Below are positions 27,411 to 36,528 of a DNA stretch of 64,000 bases, in pieces. Source of the DNA: Rhodococcoides fascians A25f (GTDB lineage Bacteria > Actinomycetota > Actinomycetes > Mycobacteriales > Mycobacteriaceae); contig NZ_CP049744.1 in NCBI RefSeq assembly GCF_000760935.2, positions 5,177,501 through 5,241,500 of the forward strand, read 5' to 3'. Each line of letters begins with the position of its first letter. Position 1 is the first letter of the stretch. A program made the position numbers and the translations under genes. The notes under the pieces are model-generated. The model was not told the DNA's origin. It was given only the letters and a program-made list of their open reading frames with translations, and searched no databases.

Positions 27411-28364
27411 TCATTTGCGCCCGGTCAGGGTCGCCTGTGCCCATCGATACTGATTGTGAAGACCTTCCTCAAGCGTTACCTGGGGCTTCCAGCCGATAAT
27501 GTTGCGTATTGCGTCCGTTGCGCCACCAGTGCGATAGACATCTCCGCTGACGCCAGCACTGTACTGCTTCTGAATGTCCAAAGATGTTATTCTTGAGAGT
27601 AATTCAATGGTTTCGTTTACGCTCACCGATGTTCCGCCCGCGACGTTAAAGACCGAGCCCGGGTTCGTCCCGCACTCCGCAGCGGCGATATTTGCAGCCA
27701 CAATGTCGTCTACATATGTGAAGTCGCGAATTTGCTCACCGTTTCCGAAGATCGGTATGGGTCTGCCGTTGAGGGCCGCATCCAAGAAGCGATTGAAGGC
27801 CATGTCTGGACGTTGGCCGGGACCGTAGACCGTGAAGTATCTTAAGGAGACTGTATCCAGTCCGTAGTTCTGTGCGTACAGGGACACCAGGTGTTCGGCA
27901 GCCAGCTTAGTGACACCGTATGGACTCATTGGCCGCGGGACGTCATTCTCAGATGTTGGATAAGACAGTGCGTCGCCATAAACCGATGAGGATGATGCAT
28001 ATACGATTTTTATTTTTTGGTCTATCGCGTTAGCCGCCTCAAGAAGCTTCTGCGTTGCTGCTATGTTTGAGTAGATGTATGAGTCGAAATCAGATCCCCA
28101 GGACTTTCGAACGCCAGGCTGACCGGCCTGATGAAATACAACGTCAACCTTTGATAGGAGGCTCTTCAGGTCCGCCGTATTTAGGTCTAAGTTGTGAAAC
28201 TCAAATTTGTCCAGTCCGATGCTTTCTATGTTCGACTTCTTCTGATCAACACTGTAGTAGTCGGTGAGCGAATCTATTCCGCGAACGTCGTGACCTAGGG
28301 CTATGAGGCGTCGAGCAAGTGCGCTTCCAATAAATCCTGCTACTCCGGTAACTAGGGCATGCAT
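27411..28364 (-). CDS. NAD-dependent NDP-sugar epimerase/dehydratase (extended SDR)
   Basis: 317 aa from ATG 28364, preceded by AAAGGA. Rossmann motif TGVAGFIGS at residues 6-14, ASSSSVYGD with the catalytic Ser near 120, and YGVTKLAAE with the catalytic Tyr/Lys near 145, plus the PGQRPDMAFNRF substrate segment. The opening (GIDSLTDYYSVDQKK) is closest to UDP-glucuronate/UDP-glucose 4-epimerases. With ugd nearby, conversion of UDP-GlcA to UDP-GalA is the best guess, but UDP-glucose 4-epimerase or dTDP-glucose dehydratase cannot be excluded. Confidence 0.82.
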   Translation of the reverse strand: MHALVTGVAGFIGSALARRLIALGHDVRGIDSLTDYYSVDQKKSNIESIGLDKFEFHNLDLNTADLKSLLSKVDVVFHQAGQPGVRKSWGSDFDSYIYSNIAATQKLLEAANAIDQKIKIVYASSSSVYGDALSYPTSENDVPRPMSPYGVTKLAAEHLVSLYAQNYGLDTVSLRYFTVYGPGQRPDMAFNRFLDAALNGRPIPIFGNGEQIRDFTYVDDIVAANIAAAECGTNPGSVFNVAGGTSVSVNETIELLSRITSLDIQKQYSAGVSGDVYRTGGATDAIRNIIGWKPQVTLEEGLHNQYRWAQATLTGRK

Positions 28365-28380
28365 CGCGGTTCCTTTGCCT

Positions 28381-29535
28381 TCAGATGAGCGTGTCTTGGT
28401 ATAGGTCACTTATTACCGCTGGTGCGGATAAGTGCATCACAGAGCCTGTTGCTTGCGAAGAGGAAAGTTGCTGCACTTCACGTATGAGTTTCGACAGTTC
28501 CGACGGGCTCCTGCCACCCGCGGTATATCCGTTCACACCGTCTGCGACGAGCTTTCCTGTGTCAGCCCCTGGCGTAACTACGGACAGAAGGCCATTAGCT
28601 AATGCTTCAACTAGCACTCGTGGATAGCCTTCGTATCCCGGTACAGACGTCATCAAGAAGATATCTGCCCTCGACATCTCTCGCATAACGTCTGCCGGAG
28701 CCAGCCGACCCGTGCATACCACGTGCCGTTGGAGACCGCGGTGCTCAATGTCAGCGAGAATCTGAGAATGTAAATTCCCAGCTCCTACCATAGTGAGGTG
28801 CCATTGTTCCTCTGGATGCTGCTGCACTAAGGTTTCAAGCGTCGCCAGGGCGAGATGTGGATCTTTCGGCCGCTCAAATCGGCCAACCCAGAGTATATTG
28901 CGTTTCGGACTACGCTCTTCCGCCTGTCCAACAATTTCTGGATCCCACCAAGTAGGTGAGCTTTTCGCGTTTGCGTTCCACTTCTCCACTGCCGCAATGT
29001 AATCTGGGTTAAACACCCGGACTTGATCGGCGTGCTTGACGGTAAACTTCTCAATTAGCCTGTGAACAACCGCCGCTTTTCGCCAAAACGAGTCAGAATT
29101 TTCCCCTAGAATACCAGACTCTTGCGTGTGAATGAAGTAGGTATGTCCGCTCCTTGGCCACAGCAAGAGCGAGAGAGCCCCGAGGTCTGCACGATGCGCT
29201 TGGACGACGCCATGAGATCCAATTCTCCTACGGAATCGGATAGCTGCTACGCCAATACGTAGTGAATGCGGAATCTTTCGCAGCTGATTACCTGGATCCA
29301 ATTCCGTGACAGGAAAGTATCCGATCGTTCGTCCAGATATCGAGATCTCAGACCACTTGCCGAGGACATGTCGATTGGTGAGTACTTCATTTCCCCAGAC
29401 CCCAACAATGCCGATTTTTTCGTCTGCGCGGTGATACTTGAGTATTCCGCGAATGCAGGTGTCGATGCCGCCAGGTGCCGGAGTTTTGGGGTCGAACTTG
29501 TGAAAAATTATGCGGTCGAAATGAGGTGTCTTCAC
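28381..29535 (-). CDS. GT4 family glycosyltransferase
   Basis: 384 aa from GTG 29535, which has a purine-rich AAGGAAAGAGAGAG upstream; the frame stays open to 29580. N-terminal domain with PGGIDTCIRGILKYH and VQAHRADLGAL; C-terminal donor domain with ILWVGRFERPKDPHLALATL, VVCTGRLAPADVMREM and SVPGYEGYPRVLVEALANG. A repeat-unit transferase of unknown sugar. It is 16 bp upstream of the epimerase gene and part of the low-GC operon. Confidence 0.86.
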   Translation of the reverse strand: MKTPHFDRIIFHKFDPKTPAPGGIDTCIRGILKYHRADEKIGIVGVWGNEVLTNRHVLGKWSEISISGRTIGYFPVTELDPGNQLRKIPHSLRIGVAAIRFRRRIGSHGVVQAHRADLGALSLLLWPRSGHTYFIHTQESGILGENSDSFWRKAAVVHRLIEKFTVKHADQVRVFNPDYIAAVEKWNANAKSSPTWWDPEIVGQAEERSPKRNILWVGRFERPKDPHLALATLETLVQQHPEEQWHLTMVGAGNLHSQILADIEHRGLQRHVVCTGRLAPADVMREMSRADIFLMTSVPGYEGYPRVLVEALANGLLSVVTPGADTGKLVADGVNGYTAGGRSPSELSKLIREVQQLSSSQATGSVMHLSAPAVISDLYQDTLI

Positions 29536-29653
29536 CGAATGCTCTCTCTTTCCTTGTGGGAGGGTCCTGCCTGCACCCACGTCATGCTCGCCACATCGTG
29601 CTCACTGCTACTGATCTCCGCCTTAACAGAATGTTCGGGCGGGCATCGGTGCT

Positions 29654-30646
29654 TCAAATCCCACCTCTGTCGGCCTGATGAACGCTGTGGCCGATAGTGT
29701 CGGTTAACTGACTCCGCGTCGGCTTCTCAAGGTCGAGCACGACCGCTAGGTCTCGTGTGATCAGTTCGCGAACAATGAGACTCTGATGGTTGTCGATGTG
29801 TTCGTTGTATTTCATTGATCGCGGGACTACCAGAGGCTTTATCCCTAAGTCCAATAGCTCCATTATTGATCCGACTCCGGCGTGAGTAACGACAACGTCT
29901 GCCGCTTGCGCCAGTCTGCGGAACTCTTGTGGTGACACCTCGGAAAGGACGCCTTCAGTGAGATCGGCGCGCGTGGTGCATCCCACCTGCCACGTCACCT
30001 TGTCACCTGGCCGAAGCTGCCCCTTTACCGCGTCCACTAACCGGTCGAACCGGTATGGCTTAATGGTACCTAGCGTGACGAAGAAAGTTCGCGGCGCTCC
30101 ATCGTCTGCCGAGCTACGGCTGCATGGTGGGTTGACGCTCTCCCACGAGTCTAAAATGGAGCCTTTGTAGGCCCACGTTTTGTTCGACCAACGCTCATGC
30201 TGCGTGTAAGTAGAAATTCCAGGAATCCGGCGAAGGATACGTCCACTCAGGGAAGGGCCGTCTGTCCGGGAAATGCTTTCGAGATATACACTCGGTATAC
30301 CTCGGATCGCCGCGAGAGGAAGTACTGCAACTGCTAATGCGGCACCAGTGCTAATGCAGAAGTCAAATTTCTCCCGTTTCAGTATTTTCCAGACGATCCT
30401 GGCATTTGCAATCGTGTTTCGCCAGTCCCGCGGCGATATATAGTCAACGAACTCGTGGCGTTCGTCACCGATGGCACCGGCCGTTTGAGGCGTATCGAAT
30501 GTTATCCAGAGTGAGTCTGCCGATACGGTTGCGGAGGCAGCAATTCGCCTAAGCTGAGCGAAATGCCCCCCGGAGTTAGCAGCCCAAAGCACCTTTGCTT
30601 TACTAGGAACAATTTGCGCTGCGGGGTGCGGCCTTGCCGACTTCAT
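29654..30646 (-). CDS. Fused Alg14/Alg13-type (PssD-PssE) glycosyltransferase
   Basis: 330 aa from ATG 30646. The N-terminal half (VLWAANSGGHFAQLRRIA, FDFCISTGAALAV, YLESISR) matches Alg14/PssD, the membrane-associated acceptor subunit. The C-terminal half (RTFFVTLGTIKPYRFDRLV, ADVVVTHAGVGSIMELL, PLVVPRSMKYNEHIDNHQ) matches Alg13/PssE and the GT28 C-terminal domain, which binds the nucleotide sugar. In many bacteria these are two genes; here they are one chain. It probably adds the second sugar, often a uronate, to the primed lipid. Low G+C. Confidence 0.85.
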   Translation of the reverse strand: MKSARPHPAAQIVPSKAKVLWAANSGGHFAQLRRIAASATVSADSLWITFDTPQTAGAIGDERHEFVDYISPRDWRNTIANARIVWKILKREKFDFCISTGAALAVAVLPLAAIRGIPSVYLESISRTDGPSLSGRILRRIPGISTYTQHERWSNKTWAYKGSILDSWESVNPPCSRSSADDGAPRTFFVTLGTIKPYRFDRLVDAVKGQLRPGDKVTWQVGCTTRADLTEGVLSEVSPQEFRRLAQAADVVVTHAGVGSIMELLDLGIKPLVVPRSMKYNEHIDNHQSLIVRELITRDLAVVLDLEKPTRSQLTDTIGHSVHQADRGGI

Positions 30647-30891
30647 AATAAGACCTCGGTTTTACTGTCGTCGGTACGCGGAATCACACTCGGATGAATG
30701 CCCGTCTGCCGCTGTGAGGCGTGAAGAGGGTCCAATACATTCTGCACCGTAACTAAATCACCCTGAATGTTGCATTCCTTGGGCTTTCGTAAGAAAGCAT
30801 GGACAGTTTGGCCCACAAGTCTGCCGAATGCGACTTCGTGGAGGTGGGGCTCTTCGATGACTCGACGATTTCTGTTCTTAGTACGCACCAT
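30643..30891 (-). CDS. Small hypothetical protein (82 aa)
   Basis: The frame exactly fills the gap between two genes of the operon: it overlaps the end of the priming transferase by 14 bp and the start of the Alg14/13 gene by 4 bp (ATGA). The product is basic at the N-terminus (RTKNRNRRV), soluble-looking and without a recognised motif. No clear Shine-Dalgarno. It may be a real coupled gene or just an open stretch at the junction where the low-GC cassette begins. Confidence 0.35.
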   Translation of the reverse strand: MVRTKNRNRRVIEEPHLHEVAFGRLVGQTVHAFLRKPKECNIQGDLVTVQNVLDPLHASQRQTGIHPSVIPRTDDSKTEVLL

Positions 30892-32395
30892 TGCTGGCCA
30901 CCACGGCTTTCATGGTCTTGGCAATAATGAGTAGGTCTCCGACCATCGACCAGTTCTCGACATACGAAAGATCAAGCCGGACAGTCTCTTCCCAAGACAA
31001 GTCGGATCGTCCGCTGACCTGCCACAGGCCGGTGACTCCCGGCTTGACCAACAGTCGCCGACGAACCTCACCGTTGTAGGTCTCGACCTCGCGGCGCAGC
31101 GGTGGCCTCGGCCCCACCACACTCATCTCGCGCTTGAGAACGTTGATGAACTGCGGAAGCTCGTCGAGACTGAAACGGCGCAGTACTTTGCCCACGGGTG
31201 TCACGCGCGGATCTTCACGCATCTTGAACAAGACCCCGCCTGCACCCTCGTTCTGATCGAGGAGGTGCGCAACCTGCTTGTCCGCATCGGCGGTCATACT
31301 GCGGAACTTGATCATCGAGAACGGCGTGCCGTCGATGCCCATCCGCTCGGACTTGTAGAACACCGGTCCGCGACTGGTTGTCTTCACTGCGATGGCGACT
31401 GCGAGCAGTATCGGCGAGATCAGCACCAGCACCAGAGCTGCAAACGTGAGGTCGAAGGCGGTCTTGCTGAACCGGGTCGCGCCGTTGTACTGAGGCTTCT
31501 CGACGTGAATCAGCGGAAAGCCGGCCACGGGACGCATCACCAAGCGTGGCCCGGCAACATCGACCACACCCGGCGCGACCACCAAGTCGACGTCCTTCTT
31601 CTCGAGATCCCAGATCATCTTGCGAATGCCCTTGTTGCCGAGGTGCTCGGTTGCGGTGACGGCAACCGTGTCGGCACCGCACTCACCGATTGCGTCGAGA
31701 ACATCGTGCTCATCCCCCAGCACCGGGATGTCGGTGCCTTCCACATGAACCAGCCCGTCCCGCGGAGCCTCGTAGCCGGGCATGCAGATACCCACCACCG
31801 CGTAACCCGAGGACGGAGATTTCTCGAAAGACTGTGCCATCGATACCGCGGCCGATCGGCTACCCACGATCAACACCGAGGTCTTGTACTCGCCCTTGCT
31901 GCGCATTCGAGTGACGACCTTGCGCCACACCCAGCGACTCAGCAGCAGTGCGAGCAGTCCGACGGGCAAAGCAATGGCCAGATACAGGCGAGCGAAGTCG
32001 ATGCGGAACAACAGCGACACGATCGCGATGACGCCGAACAGACGGAAGGTTGCCGAGACGATACGTCGGTACTCCTCCGCGCCGTTTCCGATGACGCGAG
32101 GGGATCTGGTGCGGAAGATGGCGAGGAAGGCGATCCAGAGAACGCCCAGGGCAATGGATACCCCGGTGTACGTGAGTGTCGGTAGCAAGCCCGTCGTCGC
32201 CACATCGCTGTCCCCGAAACGAACGACCTGAGCCAGTGCGATCGACAGAACGACGACGACGACATCAGCTACGCGCAGCCGCCTGATGTATTGCTGTTCC
32301 CACACGTGACGCGACGTCAGGGTGCGTGTTGCGACAGCGCCCTGCCGACGCGGATATCCCCACAGAGAGCGTTGTGCAGCCCCGACAGATGCCAC
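30878..32395 (-). CDS. Polyprenyl-phosphate sugar phosphotransferase, priming enzyme A (WbaP/WcaJ-like)
   Basis: 505 aa from GTG 32395, with GGAGGGG upstream; a longer open frame to 32509 lacks a site. Four or five N-terminal helices, a central CoA-binding-like Rossmann region (VLIVGSRSAAVSMAQSF), another helix, then the catalytic C-terminal domain: FYKSERMGIDGTPFSMIKFRSM, LRRFSLDELPQFINVL, MSVVGPRPPL and GVTGLWQVSGR. It transfers a sugar-1-phosphate to undecaprenyl phosphate and starts repeat synthesis. It leads the minus-strand operon to 21697 but is itself high-GC. Highly similar to the enzyme at 34771-36276. Confidence 0.92.
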   Translation of the reverse strand: MASVGAAQRSLWGYPRRQGAVATRTLTSRHVWEQQYIRRLRVADVVVVVLSIALAQVVRFGDSDVATTGLLPTLTYTGVSIALGVLWIAFLAIFRTRSPRVIGNGAEEYRRIVSATFRLFGVIAIVSLLFRIDFARLYLAIALPVGLLALLLSRWVWRKVVTRMRSKGEYKTSVLIVGSRSAAVSMAQSFEKSPSSGYAVVGICMPGYEAPRDGLVHVEGTDIPVLGDEHDVLDAIGECGADTVAVTATEHLGNKGIRKMIWDLEKKDVDLVVAPGVVDVAGPRLVMRPVAGFPLIHVEKPQYNGATRFSKTAFDLTFAALVLVLISPILLAVAIAVKTTSRGPVFYKSERMGIDGTPFSMIKFRSMTADADKQVAHLLDQNEGAGGVLFKMREDPRVTPVGKVLRRFSLDELPQFINVLKREMSVVGPRPPLRREVETYNGEVRRRLLVKPGVTGLWQVSGRSDLSWEETVRLDLSYVENWSMVGDLLIIAKTMKAVVASNGAY

Positions 32396-32889
32396 GTGCT
32401 CCCCTCCTCTGCATTGCGGCGCCCACCGAAGGTGAACGCACCTGCTCGGTTCGAACCAATCCGGAAAGCAACTGGTACCGAATTGAAATAGTCCCATGCC
32501 GTTATCCAATGCACCACGCGAGCGGCCGAGATCACAAATAAATAACAGCAGGTATCCGGTCTACCACACCATGGCTGACTAGGCGATATGTGAGACAGAA
32601 GCCCACTCGGTGTAACCGCGACAGGGCCGAAAAACGTTACATCTGAACACAATCGGCACCGCAATGTGAGGCTCCACAGGTTACAGCGCCGTTTATTGTG
32701 TAATTGACAGCCTCACTCCTGCCAATAGCACGCCGAACAAACCACCACACCGCTCCGCGACGGCGAAACAAGGATTTTGCCTACATGGGCGTACGCGAGA
32801 AGTCGAATAGCCGACGAGCTACATCTAAAGGAATGACCGTGAGAATCATTCCAACGAATGAATTTGTCGCTTGGGATTGTCGGTCGCGA
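32396..32889. other. 494-bp region upstream of priming enzyme A
   Basis: This lies between the end of ugd and the start of priming enzyme A. It should hold the promoter and a long leader for the minus-strand operon. Inverted arms GTGAGGCT (32666-32673) and AGCCTCAC (32709-32716) are 35 nt apart. Short frames in it have no recognisable product. No known riboswitch was recognised. Confidence 0.4.
32666..32716. promoter_or_regulatory. 8-bp perfect inverted repeat upstream of priming enzyme A
   Basis: GTGAGGCT at 32666-32673 and AGCCTCAC at 32709-32716 are exact reverse complements separated by 35 nt of A/T-richer DNA. It lies about 270 bp upstream of the start codon of the operon-leading priming gene, so it could be a regulator-binding pair or a structured leader. 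Confidence 0.35.
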
Positions 32890-34209
32890 TCAGGGACGGC
32901 CGAGCCCGCGGTAGTTCCACCCCGCCGCCCGCCACTGCTCCGGGTCCAGGCAGTTGCGGCCGTCGATCAAGGTCTTGCTGCGCACTGCGCCCTCCAGGTC
33001 CTTCGGAGTGAGTGCCTTGAACTCTTTCCATTCCGTCAGCACCAACACCACATCTGCGCCCTCGCAGGCTTCGAGCGCGGAGTTGCTGTAGGTCAGCGTG
33101 GGGAACAGCGCCCGCGAGTTCTCCATCGCCTTGGGGTCGTACACGTTGACCGCGGCACCCTGCAGCTGGATCTGCCCGGCCACGTTGAGAGCTGGTGAAT
33201 CACGCACGTCGTCGGAATCGGGCTTGAAGGCCGCGCCGAGCACGGCGACTCGAGCGCCGAGGAGAGATCCGCATGCCTCGCGGGCCAGCTCGACCATGCG
33301 GGTACGGCGTCGCATGTTGATGTTGTCGACCTCGCGCAGGAACGTCAGGGCCTGGTCGGCACCGAGTTCGCCCGCCCTGGCCATGAACGCCCGGATGTCC
33401 TTGGGCAGGCAGCCACCGCCGAAGCCGATGCCGGCGTTGAGGAACTTGCGGCCGATGCGCTCGTCGTGGCCGATGGCGTCGGCAAGGACGGTGACATCCG
33501 CTCCAGCTGCCTCACACACCTCGGCAATGGCGTTGATGAACGAGATCTTGGTGGCCAGGAATGCATTGGCCGATGCCTTGACCAGCTCGGCGGTAGCCAG
33601 ATCGGTCACCAAAAACGGGATCTTCTCGTCGAGCAGCTGGGCGTAGACCTCGCGGGCCAGTTCCTCGGCGCGGCCCGGGCGGGCACGGTCCACACCCAGC
33701 ACCAGGCGATCGGGGTGAAGGGTGTCTTTCACGGCGTAACCCTCGCGGAGGAATTCCGGGTTCCAGGCGACCTCGACGTCGTCCCCAGCGGGTGCGAGTT
33801 CGCGGGCGATACGGCCGAGCCGCTCGGCTGTGCCCACCGGCACGGTCGACTTACCGAATATGACCGCAGGCTTCGTCAGCAGCGGTGCCAGCGTCTCGAT
33901 GACCGAGTCGACGAACTTCATGTCGGCCGCGAACTCCCCCTTCTTCTGGGGAGTACCGACTCCGAGGAAGTGCACCTCAGCGAAGTCTGCGGCTTCCTGG
34001 TACGACGCGGTGAAACGCAGACGGCCGGCCGCGATGTTGCGCTGCAACACCTCTTCGAGACCGGGCTCCCAGAACGGGACCTCACCGGCTTCGAGCTTGG
34101 CGAGCTTGGCCGGGTCCACATCGACACCGAGCACCTCGTGGCCGAGTTCGGCCATGCACGCGGCATGAGTGGCACCGAGATAGCCGGTACCGAAGACTGT
34201 GATTCGCAT
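32890..34209 (-). CDS. ugd: UDP-glucose 6-dehydrogenase
   Basis: 439 aa from ATG 34209, with GGGGA upstream. NAD-binding start ITVFGTGYLGATHA, then FGKSTVPVGTAER, EFLREGYAV, and the catalytic-cysteine motif GFGGGCLPKD (Cys267). C-terminal domain with AVLGAAFKPDSDDVRDSPAL. The enzyme oxidises UDP-glucose to UDP-glucuronate in the cytoplasm with two NAD+, giving the acidic sugar donor. It sits between the two priming transferases and fits the lyase and epimerase in the low-GC cassette. Very typical length. Confidence 0.95.
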   Translation of the reverse strand: MRITVFGTGYLGATHAACMAELGHEVLGVDVDPAKLAKLEAGEVPFWEPGLEEVLQRNIAAGRLRFTASYQEAADFAEVHFLGVGTPQKKGEFAADMKFVDSVIETLAPLLTKPAVIFGKSTVPVGTAERLGRIARELAPAGDDVEVAWNPEFLREGYAVKDTLHPDRLVLGVDRARPGRAEELAREVYAQLLDEKIPFLVTDLATAELVKASANAFLATKISFINAIAEVCEAAGADVTVLADAIGHDERIGRKFLNAGIGFGGGCLPKDIRAFMARAGELGADQALTFLREVDNINMRRRTRMVELAREACGSLLGARVAVLGAAFKPDSDDVRDSPALNVAGQIQLQGAAVNVYDPKAMENSRALFPTLTYSNSALEACEGADVVLVLTEWKEFKALTPKDLEGAVRSKTLIDGRNCLDPEQWRAAGWNYRGLGRP

Positions 34210-34406
34210 TTCTATTCCCCGTCGGTCGTTCTGAACAATTACGCACCCAGAAAGGAGCCTGTGACGATCAGTCACAGTAAGCGCCTGGAGGACACCGCCT
34301 TCAGGTCACGCGCACACATGGGAATAGTAAACACAGGCGATCACGGTCGTCACCCAAGAGACCGTAGTCACAGGACCGGCCAAACAATCAGCTTCTAGAA
34401 GGTTTC

Positions 34407-34706
34407 TCACCTGCGAACAGGGAACTGCGGATTCTCGGGCTCCTCGACGGCCTCGGCGCAGCGGTGGATGAAATCGCTCAACTCGGTGCGAACATCAGGG
34501 GCAAGCAGATCCAACGGGGCCTCGGTGCCGTGATACTCGGCGAATGCCGATGTGTAGGCGTCCACGCTGTCGGAGATCACCGCGTGCAGCGAGGTCGACC
34601 GATTCAGATGCACCCGTGCGATCTGGTCTACTCGATCGGACAAGAAATCATGAAAAGAACTCTGCGCCATGGTAATACCGGATCCGTTCTCCGAAATAGT
34701 CGACAT
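34407..34706 (-). CDS. Small hypothetical protein (99 aa), probably leaderless
   Basis: ATG 34706 is preceded by TATGAT at 34718-34713, exactly 6 nt upstream, as expected for a leaderless mRNA. A GTG directly before it is an alternative start. The product is soluble, mildly acidic at the C-terminus, with SFHDFLSDRVDQIARVHLNRS near residue 17; no family recognised. It lies between ugd and priming enzyme B on the same strand. The good promoter-like element makes it a believable gene, possibly a small regulator. Confidence 0.55.
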   Translation of the reverse strand: MSTISENGSGITMAQSSFHDFLSDRVDQIARVHLNRSTSLHAVISDSVDAYTSAFAEYHGTEAPLDLLAPDVRTELSDFIHRCAEAVEEPENPQFPVRR

Positions 34707-34770
34707 CACACCATCATACGAACAAAACCGACCGCCTGCACGGTGAGTGGGCCGAGAAAGAGGACCGACG

Positions 34771-36276
34771 TCAGTACGCGCCTTCGCTCTTGAACACGGC
34801 CACAGCGGTCTTGGCGATGATGAGCAGATCCCCCGTCATCGACCAGTTCTCGACGTACGAGAGATCGAGGCGCACGCTCTCCTCCCACGACAGATCGGAG
34901 CGGCCACTCACCTGCCACAACCCGGTGATACCCGGCTTGACGAGCAGCCGGCGTCGCACCTCGCCGTCGTAGGTTTCCACTTCTCGACGAAGTGGCGGGC
35001 GCGGACCGACCACACTCATCTCGCGCTTGAGCACGTTGACGAACTGCGGTAGCTCGTCGAGGCTGAACTTGCGCATCACCTTGCCGACGCGGGTGACCCG
35101 TGGATCGTCACGCATTTTGAACAACACCCCGCCCGCGCCCTCGTTGAGAGCGGCCAACTCCTGCACACGCCTGTCTGCATCCTGCACCATGCTGCGGAAC
35201 TTGATCATCTGGAAAGGCTTGCCGTCGATGCCCATTCGCTCGGACTTGTAGAAAATCGAACCCTTGCTGGTGAGTTTGATGATCACTGCGAGCGCAATGA
35301 GGATCGGTGAGATCAGCAGCAGCACCGATGCGGCGAACACGAAGTCGAAGGCCGTCTTGCTGAACCGCTTCGCGCCGTTGTACTGAGGCTTCTCCACATG
35401 GATCAGCGGGAAGTTCGCCACCGGCCGCATCACCAGCCGCGGGCCGGCCACGTCCACCACACCCGGCGAGACGACAAGATCCACCTTCTTCTTCTCCAAG
35501 TCCCACACCATCTTTCGCAGGCCGCGATGGCCGATGTGCTCGGTGGCCGTCACCGCGACAGTGTCGGCTCCGGAGGTCTCGATGGCCTCGACAACACTGT
35601 GCTCGTCTCCCAACACGGGGATCTCGACGCCGTCGATGGTGAAAGAAGTGTCGTTGCCGGGCTCATAGTTGGGGAGGCAGATGCCGACCACGCTGTAGCC
35701 GGCTTGGGGGGAACGCTCGAAGGATGCGGCCATCGACAGCGCCGAACTACGGCTGCCGACGATGAGCACCGACGTCTGATAGCCGCCGCCGGCGCGCCTG
35801 CGGGAGACAACCTTGCGCCAACCCCACCGACTGAGCAACAGGCCGATCATGCCGACAGGTAGCGCGATAGCGAGATACAGACGAGCAATGTCGAACCGGA
35901 AGAGCAGCGACAGAATGGCAATGGTGCCGAACAAGCGGAACGTGGCCGAGACGATGCGTCCGTATTCCTCCGACCCGTTGCCGATCACCCGTGGGGAACG
36001 AGTGCGGAAAATGGCGAGGAACGCCAACCACAACACCGCGAGTACAGACGAGACTCCGAAATAGCTCACGATGGCCCACGGCTGACCGAAGTCGATATCA
36101 CCAAAACGGATGATCTGAGCAACCGTCACGGCACCGAGAACAACAAGAGTGTCGGTCACCCGCAGACCCTCGGTGTAGTGCGCTTCCCACTCGCGCCGAG
36201 ACGTCACCTTCCGCATCCTCCTCGCGTCGCGCCGCGAAACTACCGGATTCTGCGTATTCAGATCGCTGACCGACAC
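34771..36276 (-). CDS. Polyprenyl-phosphate sugar phosphotransferase, priming enzyme B
   Basis: 501 aa from GTG 36276, which follows GAGGGGGAA; the open frame extends far upstream without a site. Same design as enzyme A: N-terminal helices, a Rossmann-like middle (VLIVGSRSSALSMAASF), and the catalytic domain FYKSERMGIDGKPFQMIKFRSM, FSLDELPQFVNVL, MSVVGPRPPL, GITGLWQVSGR. Long stretches are identical between A and B, and differences concentrate in the N-terminal 90 residues and the loop near residues 200-230. Two such enzymes suggest that two repeat types are primed, or one enzyme per polymer. Confidence 0.92.
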   Translation of the reverse strand: MSVSDLNTQNPVVSRRDARRMRKVTSRREWEAHYTEGLRVTDTLVVLGAVTVAQIIRFGDIDFGQPWAIVSYFGVSSVLAVLWLAFLAIFRTRSPRVIGNGSEEYGRIVSATFRLFGTIAILSLLFRFDIARLYLAIALPVGMIGLLLSRWGWRKVVSRRRAGGGYQTSVLIVGSRSSALSMAASFERSPQAGYSVVGICLPNYEPGNDTSFTIDGVEIPVLGDEHSVVEAIETSGADTVAVTATEHIGHRGLRKMVWDLEKKKVDLVVSPGVVDVAGPRLVMRPVANFPLIHVEKPQYNGAKRFSKTAFDFVFAASVLLLISPILIALAVIIKLTSKGSIFYKSERMGIDGKPFQMIKFRSMVQDADRRVQELAALNEGAGGVLFKMRDDPRVTRVGKVMRKFSLDELPQFVNVLKREMSVVGPRPPLRREVETYDGEVRRRLLVKPGITGLWQVSGRSDLSWEESVRLDLSYVENWSMTGDLLIIAKTAVAVFKSEGAY

Positions 36277-36528
36277 TGATTCCCCCTCGGTACGTGTGCC
36301 TTGTCGAACTTCCGTGATCGACACAGCACCGTGCCTCCCAGTCCTATTATCTGCCTTCATCGCGCTGAACGTGACTTGTGATAACGATATGTTGATCGAC
36401 GCGAAGCCGCAGGTCGTTACATGTTTCGAGTGCATTAACCAGAGGCGTCCAGAGTGTTTCTGGCAGCGCCGAATTCCCTGATCTGTTCCACCCCCGGGGA
36501 CCACTAAGCAACAGATTCTCGTTCGATG

